NCBI GenBank assembly: GCA_021775795.1 | Contig: JAJFHB010000041.1 | Location: forward strand, 1-5,322 | Reading direction: 5' to 3' | Length of the DNA: 5,322 nucleotides | DNA from: Hyphomicrobiales bacterium | Lineage (GTDB): Bacteria; Pseudomonadota; Alphaproteobacteria; Rhizobiales; JAJFHB01 | Part shown: in pieces, positions 1 through 4,690 of the stretch | How positions within the stretch are numbered: position 1 is the stretch's first letter | Layout: every line of letters begins with the position of its first letter | The notes under the pieces: generated by a model | What the model was told of the DNA's origin: nothing | Seen by the model: only the letters and a program-made list of their open reading frames with translations | The model's database searches: none | Position numbers and translations under genes: made by a program

Positions 1-101
1 GCAAGGTGCATGATCGGCTACTCTATGTCGAGCCGGCTGAAGCACGCCCGTCCCAGGGGCTACCAGAAGAATCGAAAGAAGCTGCTGCTATTGGCACTTA
101 G
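1..101 (+). CDS. Possible C-terminal tail of an unidentified protein (5' end outside window)
   Basis: Reading from base 3, 32 codons are open from the window edge to a TAG at 99-101. The visible peptide begins KVHDRLLYVEPAEARPSQ and ends AAAIGT; it is hydrophilic and rich in Glu, Ala and Pro, as an unstructured protein tail often is. I do not recognise the family and no domain can be seen. The frame starting at base 1 is also open, as far as a TGA at 148-150, but its peptide is strongly basic with runs of Lys and Leu and looks less natural. The call rests only on an open frame with plausible composition, so it may be chance. If real, the gene runs towards the minus-strand gene ending at 250 and the two are convergent. 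Confidence 0.3.
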   Translation, partial: KVHDRLLYVEPAEARPSQGLPEESKEAAAIGT

Positions 102-140
102 CGGAAGCAAGCCCACTCCCCTGTCAACGTCCGCTTCTCC

Positions 141-164
141 CAATAGCTGACGTCAGCAATAGCT
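141..164. repeat. Perfect 12-bp palindrome within a short direct repeat
   Basis: GCTGACGTCAGC at 146-157 is a perfect palindrome. CAATAGCT occurs at 141-148 and again at 157-164, overlapping both ends of it. It lies in the 148-bp gap between the two convergent reading frames at the left of the window. No promoter or T-tract accompanies it, so a role as operator or terminator is not shown. Nothing else was recognised in 102-249. Confidence 0.4.
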
Positions 165-249
165 TCGCCCGCGCCGCATGCTGAGGTGGAAATCAACCCG
201 CATGGTCCAGAAATTCAACTAACCGAATTGGTGAAAATGTTGAAATGCT

Positions 250-561
250 CTAGGCAGCAGCCAACCGGTCGATGATCCGGCGCGGGATCATCAGATCAGC
301 CAGCGCTTGATGCAGGTTTTCCTCAAACTCATCCGGCGACGAGTCGAACGAACCCAGGCTCATGAAATCGTGTTGCGGTTCCAACACCAAAAACAGGCGT
401 TCGCCGTCGAAGGCCGCCGCTAGATAGCGCTCCTCACCGTGCTGCTGGCACGAGATATCCAACAGCGCCCCGCCAAATGCGGACGTCATCTCCCGCTGCG
501 CTGCGGCAATGTCATCTGCATAGACATTCTCGACTGCCCGAATAGTGCAGCCTTGCCGCAA
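250..561 (-). CDS. Small hypothetical protein, 103 aa, TTG start or 5'-truncated
   Basis: The frame encodes 103 residues with no signal peptide or membrane segment. It is acidic in the middle (QHDFMSLGSFDSSPDEFEEN, about residues 63-82) and ends in a helix-like stretch with IPRRIIDRLAAA. I do not recognise the family. The gene follows LtrA on the same strand with an 11-bp gap, so co-transcription is likely. The only early start is a TTG at 559-561 with no Shine-Dalgarno sequence in front, and it lies inside a copy of the local dyad repeat (555-585). The next in-frame ATG is at codon 25 (487-489), where a GGGAG stands too close to serve well. A repeat may therefore have replaced the original 5' end, leaving a truncated or poorly translated gene. 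The sensible amino-acid composition favours real coding descent; whether it is expressed is uncertain. Confidence 0.55.
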   Translation of the reverse strand: MRQGCTIRAVENVYADDIAAAQREMTSAFGGALLDISCQQHGEERYLAAAFDGERLFLVLEPQHDFMSLGSFDSSPDEFEENLHQALADLMIPRRIIDRLAAA

Positions 562-585
562 AAAAACGATGGCTATTTCAGCGAC
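555..585. repeat. Dyad repeat copy G, overlapping the LtrA stop and the next start
   Basis: On the plus strand the unit reads GCCGCAAAAAAA, then CGATGG, then CTATTTCAGCGAC. It resembles the copies at 1833, 4109 and 4549 (half-site, A-tract, GGATGG-like hexamer, T-rich arm, half-site), though the right arm is degenerate. It covers the last codons and stop of LtrA and the TTG start of the following small gene. Because part of it is coding, the resemblance could partly be chance. Confidence 0.4.
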
Positions 586-1727
586 TGTGCCCGCGCCAGG
601 TAGTTTCTGACGAGTACACTCAAGGTGGTCATCGCGGCGATACCTTCCAATGCAACAGGAGTGAATGGCGCAAGAAGGACCAGCATTGCAAAAACGGGAA
701 GTACGAACCTTGCACTGCCAGTCAGGCCGAAACGATCCCGCACAAACCAGAGGCTGAGCATGTAAATTGCCACAGGAATACCGACCGCATAGTTACCCAC
801 GAGCAATGACACTTCGGCATGACCTGCAACCACATCGACCAGCACTGCAAAGCCGGCACCAACCGCTGCGCCAGATGCGAAAATGGCGAAATGGCCGTAG
901 CCCCAGATCAGCGCACGGCTGAGGTCATTGGTTTCAAGGTGTTCTTCGCGGCTGAAATAGAGCCACCACATCGAGAACACGATCACCAGCGCCGATAGCG
1001 CAATATGCACGAAGGCAATGTCTGTTGCCCCGTTCGCGACTTGTTGCAGGGCGAGTGCCCCTGCCAACAGCGTTTCGCCAAGGACAATGATATTCAAAAG
1101 GCCGTAGCGCTCGATGATGTGGTGGCGATGCCATGTTGTTGTGTTTTTGCGTTCAGCAATGACAGGCACCGCCAGTTCCAGTGCAACACCTGCGAAAAAC
1201 AAGCCGTAGACAATAGCAGGGGCAAGCGGCTGCAGAAGCGCGAAGGCAACCCACAAAATCTGCACCAGCCCAATTCCAACAGCGTAGGTCAAAGCGGTGG
1301 CGCGGCGTTCTGGATCGTGCGCCGCCGCACGAAGCCAGAGCATAATCATGCCAAGGCGCATGATGACATACCCGATGACGACTATTGTCAGGTCACCGGT
1401 GGTAAACAGCGGGCTTATACCCGCCGCCATCACCAGCGAGCCTCCCATGACACTCATTGTCAATAAACGAAAAAGACCATCGTCATTGTCATAGGCTGAT
1501 GCGAACCAGGTGTAATTCATCCACGCCCACCAGATTGCAAAGAATGCCATCACAAAGGTGATGATGCCTTGCAGGGCATGAGCCTCCGCTATGGCGTGAT
1601 GAAGCCCCACTGCTGCCGCTGCAATGGCGATGACAGAAACGAGATCGAACAAAAGCTCAAGAGGCGTTGCGGTGCGATGCGCTTCATCAGCGCTTCTAGG
1701 AGAAAGTGGGCGATGGAACAAATTCAT
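573..1727 (-). CDS. ltrA: Low temperature requirement protein A (LtrA) family membrane protein
   Basis: This is a 384-residue polytopic inner-membrane protein of the LtrA family, first linked to growth at low temperature in Listeria; its biochemical activity is unknown. Family hallmarks are visible: RTATPLELLFDLVSV at residues 18-32, WWAWMNYTWFASAYDNDD at 66-83, HHIIERYGLLNIIVLGE at 202-218 and a WWLYF segment near 254. About eleven hydrophobic stretches follow one another from residue 22 to 375. The length is normal for the family and the frame is intact. The ATG at 1725-1727 is the natural start just before the conserved N-terminal motif, but no convincing Shine-Dalgarno sequence precedes it (TGATGACGGTACTTC). 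A GATAAT hexamer about 30 bp upstream could be a -10 box but has no good -35 partner. The small gene ending at 250 follows 11 bp downstream. Confidence 0.92.
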   Translation of the reverse strand: MNLFHRPLSPRSADEAHRTATPLELLFDLVSVIAIAAAAVGLHHAIAEAHALQGIITFVMAFFAIWWAWMNYTWFASAYDNDDGLFRLLTMSVMGGSLVMAAGISPLFTTGDLTIVVIGYVIMRLGMIMLWLRAAAHDPERRATALTYAVGIGLVQILWVAFALLQPLAPAIVYGLFFAGVALELAVPVIAERKNTTTWHRHHIIERYGLLNIIVLGETLLAGALALQQVANGATDIAFVHIALSALVIVFSMWWLYFSREEHLETNDLSRALIWGYGHFAIFASGAAVGAGFAVLVDVVAGHAEVSLLVGNYAVGIPVAIYMLSLWFVRDRFGLTGSARFVLPVFAMLVLLAPFTPVALEGIAAMTTLSVLVRNYLARAQSLK

Positions 1728-1832
1728 GAAGTACCGTCATCATTTAAAATTTTCGGCAGATTATCGAACTCGACCAATAAGTGAACGCAAACTTCAAGGC
1801 AACGGTATCGCCAAATCTGAATTCTTTGCCTC

Positions 1833-1881
1833 GCCGCAAAAACCATCCTTTTTTGCGACAATGAATGTCTGCTCTGAGGAC
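1833..1881. repeat. Dyad repeat copy A with a conserved right-hand extension
   Basis: The plus strand reads GCCGCAAAAA (1833-1842), CCATCC (1843-1848), TTTTTTGCGACA (1849-1860), then an extension ending CTGCTCTGAGGAC at 1881. The two arms are imperfect inverted repeats around the hexamer. The 27 bases at 1855-1881 match 4570-4596 at 24 positions, so this is a true dispersed repeat and not chance. It lies about 105 bp upstream of the LtrA start, in the 260-bp gap between LtrA and the end of the EamA gene, which holds no other gene that I can support. Confidence 0.7.
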
Positions 1882-1987
1882 CTTTCGACCAGACCTCGGT
1901 GGACGCTGAACGTTCGCTCTTGCTGGCAATGCGGAAACATTTCACGCAGGGCGCATGAGTCCTAAGTGCCAAAAGGCGACGTTTCGG

Positions 1988-2896
1988 TCAAACCGACGTG
2001 GGCGATTCTGATGGCGGTGAATTGTTGAGCGCAACTTCAATTATACCCGCAAAGACGATCAACGAGGTTCCAACGGCCTGCGGCCAACCGAACGTTTCTT
2101 CCGTCACCAATGCTGCGCTGATGACACCGACGACAAGTTCAGACAGAATCAGAATGCCGAACACGCCAGTCCCGATTTTTGACGGAGACCAGAATATCAG
2201 CGCCGTTGTCGGCAGAACGAACAACAATGAAATCGCGAGCAAAAACGGGAGGCTGGACAGGGCATTGTCCAGCGTCGGAATGTTCCCGACGGACCCGGCC
2301 AGCATTGGGTATTGATAGATCGTCGCGAATAGTCCGAAGACGATTACAGGAAAGAGCAGCGGGAAAACGCCCTCGGGTTTCTCTACCTCTGTCCGTGCAG
2401 CGCCCGCCGCGATCAAGAATCCGGCCAGTAATCCAAACCAGTCACCGAGATAGATTGGAATTGGTACGCCGGCCTCCGTTCCAACCGCAATCCAGACACC
2501 TGCAAGCGCTAGGCTGACCGTGACAATCCGCGACCAGCCCAGACGCCTTTTGAGATAGGCGACCTCAATCAGCGAAGCCCAGAACGGGGTCAGATAAAAG
2601 AACACCAGTGCCCGGATGACGTCCGTTACTAGAACAGAGTTCGCGTAGAAGATTGCCCCGCTGCCCAGGAGCAATCCACAGGCCCAATGGCGTAGCCCAA
2701 TTTCCTTGCCCTTCCAAACACGCCACACCGCGACCGGCAGGAGAACGACAAACGAAATGGCGTACTGTGCGACGGTTCCCCAACCGCCCGTCATGCCAGC
2801 CTCGAGCAACGCGCGTTGCGGTAGCCAGTACAAGCCCCAGGCCCCGGCTGCCAGAAAGACGGCAAAGCAGATCGACAAGTAATGCGGATGACGCAT
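1988..2896 (-). CDS. EamA/DMT-superfamily permease (10-TM exporter)
   Basis: The gene encodes 302 residues, the usual size of drug/metabolite-transporter permeases with two EamA repeats of five membrane helices. Hydrophobic segments run from residue 7 to about 290. The first repeat ends around ALVFFYLTPFWASLIEVAYL, the second around IFWSPSKIGTGVFGILILSE and an ETFGWPQAVG loop before the last helix, as is typical. The substrate cannot be told; relatives export amino acids, metabolites or toxic compounds. The frame is open to 3121, but the extra 75 residues are hydrophilic and unlike the family. The ATG at 2894-2896 has GGAG at a 6-nt spacing, while the ATG at 2933-2935 has none, so 2896 is chosen. 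A TATTCT about 50 bp upstream (2945-2950) with TTTGGT 16 bp before it is a weak promoter candidate. The gene stands alone; its stop is 260 bp from the LtrA start. Confidence 0.9.
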   Translation of the reverse strand: MRHPHYLSICFAVFLAAGAWGLYWLPQRALLEAGMTGGWGTVAQYAISFVVLLPVAVWRVWKGKEIGLRHWACGLLLGSGAIFYANSVLVTDVIRALVFFYLTPFWASLIEVAYLKRRLGWSRIVTVSLALAGVWIAVGTEAGVPIPIYLGDWFGLLAGFLIAAGAARTEVEKPEGVFPLLFPVIVFGLFATIYQYPMLAGSVGNIPTLDNALSSLPFLLAISLLFVLPTTALIFWSPSKIGTGVFGILILSELVVGVISAALVTEETFGWPQAVGTSLIVFAGIIEVALNNSPPSESPTSV

Positions 2897-2902
2897 ATAT
2901 GG

Positions 2903-2906
2903 CTCC
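2903..2906 (-). promoter_or_regulatory. Ribosome binding site fixing the EamA start
   Basis: On the minus strand GGAG stands 6 nt before the ATG at 2896 (CGGAGCCATATATG). No comparable site precedes the upstream in-frame ATG codons, so the protein is 302 and not 377 residues long. Confidence 0.65.
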
Positions 2907-3085
2907 GACAAGGCCCATGTTCGCCGATCAAACATTATGGCCGAAGAATAACAAAGTCTTACGCGCACCAAACACACTGACCATTCCATTTGCGACGCCG
3001 ACAGGCGTCTCGCCGACTTCAGATTTTGTTCAGGAGTGGAGATCAGCGACCTTGGTATTGAAGGCTCTCCTGACCTCCGCGCTGG

Positions 3086-3108
3086 GTCAAAAATCGCCTT
3101 TGCGACAA
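3086..3108. repeat. Degenerate dyad repeat copy H upstream of EamA
   Basis: The bases read GTCAAAAA, TCGCC, then TTTGCGACAA. The right arm is a good half-site (TTGCGAC at 3100-3106); the left arm has lost the GC of GTCGCAA. It fits the plan of the other copies but would not be called on its own. Confidence 0.3.
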
Positions 3109-3218
3109 CGGCAATTTCCAAGGGTGAACCTGCCGTTCAATCGAGACTACTCGAACGACCGGGAAGGGCTCGGAGCTGCCGTTGCGATCAAGTCGTAAGG
3201 TAGGAAATTCACTCCTCC

Positions 3219-3285
3219 TTTTGCGACAAGGTTCTGCGACATCTAACCCATTGAAATCACAGGGTGCAAAATACCGTTGCAAAAA
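3219..3285 (+). repeat. Left 67-bp inverted repeat (L) bracketing the Nudix gene
   Basis: The reverse complement of 3219-3285 matches 3992-4058 without gaps at 58 of 67 positions by hand count. The element has two half-sites facing right (TTTTGCGAC at 3219 and CTGCGAC at 3234), a centre with ACCC and GGGT arms (TAACCCATTGAAATCACAGG), and two half-sites facing left (GTGCAAAA and CGTTGCAAAAA), so it is roughly palindromic itself. It lies 110 bp upstream of the Nudix start. Its inner end runs into GGATCGTTAAAAAA, a decayed form of the dyad seen elsewhere in the window. Confidence 0.8.
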
Positions 3286-3378
3286 GGATCGTTAAAAAAT
3301 TCAGAAGGGTTTGACGATCGTAGAAGGTCTGCTTTGAGCCCTTATTACCTTGAAGTATCTCCACACGCATATAGAAAG

Positions 3379-3386
3379 AAAGGTGA
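3379..3386 (+). promoter_or_regulatory. Ribosome binding site supporting a TTG start for the Nudix gene
   Basis: AAAGGTGA ends 9 nt before TTG at 3396-3398. The next in-frame start, ATG at 3408-3410, would be 21 nt away, too far for this site. Confidence 0.55.
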
Positions 3387-3395
3387 ACATTTTTA

Positions 3396-3941
3396 TTGCG
3401 AGACGCTATGCGGCAAGTCATTCGAAGTGAGATAAATCGGATAAACCCCTTAGATGAAGTCGAAACCGCTCATATCTCCGATACTCTCAATTGGATCGAC
3501 TCGGGCGCAGGTTTGTTCCGATTAGCGAAGCCTGCTACCCCACCTCGCCACCTCATATCCTATTTTGTGTTGATTGACGGAGACTATGTGCTTCTAGTCG
3601 ATCATATTAACGCCGAGCTTTGGTTGCCTACTGGCGGTCATGTCGATCTTGATGAAAATCCACGAGAAACTGTGAGGCGCGAGGCATTCGAAGAGCTTCG
3701 TATCGAGGCCAATTTTATGTATCCCTCGCCAATCTTCTTGACGGTCACAGAAACTGTCGGCCTAACCGCTGGACATACTGATGTGTCGCTTTGGTACGTC
3801 CTTCGCGGAGACCGGACGGAACAACTGAGCTTCGACGGCTCAGAATTTCGGGAAGTTCGATGGTTCCATCGCAACCAAGTGCCGTTGGACCGTTCTGATC
3901 CGCACATTGAACGGTTTATGTCGAAGTTGGATTTGCAGTGA
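3396..3941 (+). CDS. Nudix hydrolase, 181 aa
   Basis: Nudix enzymes hydrolyse nucleoside diphosphates linked to another group (nucleotide sugars, ADP-ribose, oxidised dNTPs and similar), using a metal bound by the Nudix helix. The Nudix box is plain: Gly81, Glu87, Arg95-Glu96, Glu99-Glu100 and Ile103 fit GX5EX7REUXEEXGU, with Arg102 in place of the usual Gly. It is preceded by ELWLPTGGH, typical of the fold. Residues 1-45 form a helical extension (HISDTLNWIDSGAGLFRLAK) before the Nudix domain starts at about HLISYFVLIDGD. The specific substrate cannot be inferred. The TTG start is preferred for its ribosome binding site; ATG at 3408 would remove four residues. The gene is the only complete one on the plus strand. 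It is bracketed by inverted 67-bp repeats and followed by a stem-loop at 3976-4001, which suggests it is a self-contained module inserted between minus-strand genes. Confidence 0.93.
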   Translation: MRDAMRQVIRSEINRINPLDEVETAHISDTLNWIDSGAGLFRLAKPATPPRHLISYFVLIDGDYVLLVDHINAELWLPTGGHVDLDENPRETVRREAFEELRIEANFMYPSPIFLTVTETVGLTAGHTDVSLWYVLRGDRTEQLSFDGSEFREVRWFHRNQVPLDRSDPHIERFMSKLDLQ

Positions 3942-3975
3942 ATAGTAACTAAGTCCGCATAGCCGACATCTGATT

Positions 3976-4007
3976 GTTGTAAAACCGAAGGTTTTTGCAA
4001 CGGTTTT
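3976..4007 (+). terminator. Stem-loop with T-rich tail after the Nudix gene
   Basis: GTTGTAAAACC (3976-3986), loop GAA, GGTTTTTGCAAC (3990-4001) form a stem of about 11 pairs with one bulged T and one G-T pair, followed by GGTTTT. It lies 35 nt after the Nudix stop and may end its transcript. The stem is AT-rich and the T-run short, so it is a modest terminator. The right arm is also the start of the right 67-bp repeat, and the structure has the same arm pattern as the other dyad copies. Confidence 0.4.
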
Positions 4008-4058
4008 CTGCACCCTACGATTTCAGTGGGTTAGCAGTCGCAAAATCTTGTCGCAAAA
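3992..4058 (-). repeat. Right 67-bp inverted repeat (R) bracketing the Nudix gene
   Basis: This is the partner of 3219-3285 in inverted orientation, with 9 differences in 67 positions and no gaps. It starts TTTTTGCAACGG, has the CCCT/GGGT centre (CACCCTACGATTTCAGTGGG) and ends with GTCGCAA twice (4037-4043 and 4050-4056). Beyond the 67 bp both outer flanks keep a faint likeness (GAATTTCC against GAATTTTCC), so the original element may have been longer. I see no target-site duplication. Confidence 0.8.
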
Positions 4059-4108
4059 AGATTGATGAATTTTCCGATTTCAGAGGCCTTCGGAGCGATT
4101 TTCGACGA

Positions 4109-4133
4109 GTCGCGAAAAGGATGGTTTTTACAA
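4109..4133. repeat. Dyad repeat copy E just behind the DUF6356-like gene
   Basis: The plus strand reads GTCGCGAAAA, GGATGG, then TTTTTACAAC. It begins 5 bp after the minus-strand stop at 4138. Read on the minus strand, GGATG (4134-4138), a 10-nt loop, CATCC (4119-4123) and TTTT could act as a weak terminator for that gene. Confidence 0.5.
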
Positions 4134-4137
4134 CATC

Positions 4138-4479
4138 CTAACTTTCCGAATAGTGACTTTCAATATAATTGGCGAATTCTATCATCAACGGTTCTTCGTT
4201 ATAGACAGCGGCATAAGCTTGATAATCATTCAAAGCGTCTTGTTTGTTCGCGTAAAGTCCATTTTCCAATCTGTGATTTAGGTCCTGCAATGAAGCTTTA
4301 CGACCTTCCACCCAGATTTCATTATGTAGTTCAGAAGCCCGCATTCCGCTTATTTTCGGTGTCAGGCCATGACCAAATGTATAGAAAGCGGATTTTAAGG
4401 CTTTTACGGTCAATGACCAATTGTTTCCAAAATGCTCACGGTAGCTGAGGCCGTGGCGGTCAAGGTGCTCTTTCAACAT
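4138..4479 (-). CDS. Small DUF6356-like protein, 113 aa
   Basis: The N-terminus (MLKEHLDRHGLSYREHFGNN, then SLTVKALKSAFYTFGHGLTP at about residues 21-41) follows the pattern of DUF6356 proteins, small alphaproteobacterial proteins of unknown function that start with a short H-x-x-S-Y-x-E-H motif and continue into a hydrophobic helix ending at a His and Pro. That match is from memory and moderate. The helix here is only weakly hydrophobic, and the remaining 70 residues (SGMRASELHNEIWVEGRK, then a charged, Tyr- and Asn-rich C-terminus) go beyond what I recall for the family. No signal peptide or catalytic motif is visible. The start is well supported: AGGAG lies 11 nt before ATG and a promoter-like TTGACA stands about 50 bp upstream. 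GC is about 41% over 4141-4380, clearly lower than LtrA and EamA, which hints at a separate origin. Dyad copies E and F flank the gene. Confidence 0.8.
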   Translation of the reverse strand: MLKEHLDRHGLSYREHFGNNWSLTVKALKSAFYTFGHGLTPKISGMRASELHNEIWVEGRKASLQDLNHRLENGLYANKQDALNDYQAYAAVYNEEPLMIEFANYIESHYSES

Positions 4480-4506
4480 GATGTGATTTTCTCCTGTTTT
4501 TAATTC

Positions 4507-4534
4507 ATGAGAATCATCATACAGGAGCTGTCAA
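4507..4534 (-). promoter_or_regulatory. Candidate promoter of the DUF6356-like gene
   Basis: On the minus strand CCCTTGACA supplies a perfect -35 hexamer (4529-4534) and TCTCAT (4507-4512) a plausible -10 after 16 bp. Transcription would begin near 4500, leaving a leader of about 20 nt that contains the AGGAG ribosome binding site at 4491-4495. The spacer contains the small dyad ACAG/CTGT around CTC, and the plus strand ATGAGAATCATCAT over the -10 is a partial palindrome, so a repressor or activator could bind here. Confidence 0.5.
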
Positions 4535-4548
4535 GGGGCATGATATCG

Positions 4549-4596
4549 GTTGCAATAAGGATGGTTATTGCGGCAATGAATGCCTGCTCTGCGGAC
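4549..4596. repeat. Dyad repeat copy F with a conserved right-hand extension
   Basis: The plus strand reads GTTGCAATAA (4549-4558), GGATGG (4559-4564), TTATTGCGGCA (4565-4575), then an extension ending CTGCTCTGCGGAC at 4596. It is the sister of copy A: the same arms, the same extension (24 of 27 identical over 4570-4596), but with the central hexamer in the opposite orientation. It lies 69 bp upstream of the DUF6356-like start, just before its promoter. Confidence 0.7.
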
Positions 4597-4604
4597 AAAG
4601 TTGT

Positions 4605-4627
4605 CATCTGAGTTAGCTACTCAGATG
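4605..4627. repeat. Perfect 8-bp inverted repeat between two minus-strand genes
   Basis: CATCTGAG (4605-4612) and CTCAGATG (4620-4627) are exact inverted repeats around TTAGCTA, itself nearly palindromic. It lies 64 bp behind the stop of the ICL/PEP-mutase family gene and could end or stabilise that transcript, but no T-run follows on the minus strand, so an operator is equally possible. Confidence 0.5.
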
Positions 4628-4690
4628 TTTGATTCCATCCATGAAGCTGCCGGTGAGTCCGCGCGGAAGAGACGTTCGATCATTCGGTAA

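Larger units (their letters stand above)
2907..3395. other. Intergenic stretch between the divergent EamA and Nudix genes
   Basis: No gene is supported here; open frames in this stretch have no family resemblance or ribosome binding site. It holds a degenerate dyad (3086-3108), a 7-bp inverted repeat AACGGCA/TGCCGTT around 3107-3136 with a third TGCCGTT near 3177, the left 67-bp inverted repeat (3219-3285), and a GATCGT/ACGATC pair (3287-3292 and 3314-3319). The Nudix promoter should lie in the last 100 bp, but I find no convincing -35/-10 pair; TTGACG at 3312 has no good -10. Confidence 0.6.

Noticed and set aside
1005..1466. Long plus-strand open frame inside LtrA
   Set aside because: It is a shadow of a conserved membrane protein on the other strand; its Cys- and Gln-rich peptide has no family resemblance.
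1974..1998. TCGGT/ACCGA stem behind the EamA stop as a terminator
   Set aside because: The stem is only five pairs and no T-run follows on the minus strand.
2897..3121. N-terminal extension of the EamA gene (75 more residues upstream of 2896)
   Set aside because: The extra peptide is hydrophilic and not typical of the family, no ribosome binding site supports its starts, and the protein from 2896 has the usual length with GGAG in place.
2653..3198. Plus-strand open frame of 181 codons across the EamA start
   Set aside because: It overlaps the EamA N-terminus, has low-complexity Pro/Arg-rich sequence and no ribosome binding site or recognisable domain.
3219..4058. Integron gene cassette with attC sites around the Nudix gene
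   Set aside because: L contains ATCTAAC, which fits the RYYYAAC core, but the matching position in R does not fit GTTRRRY, the elements are inverted and not direct, and no integrase is present.
3219..4058. Tn3-type or other named transposon ends
   Set aside because: The outer ends do not begin with GGGG or another terminal sequence I can recall, no target duplication is visible, and no transposase gene lies inside.
4062..4448. Plus-strand open frame opposite the DUF6356-like gene
   Set aside because: No ribosome binding site, improbable composition, and the minus strand has a strong promoter, ribosome binding site and family-like N-terminus.
555..4596. CRISPR array
   Set aside because: The repeats are hundreds of bases apart, degenerate and in mixed orientation, with genes between them and not unique short spacers.
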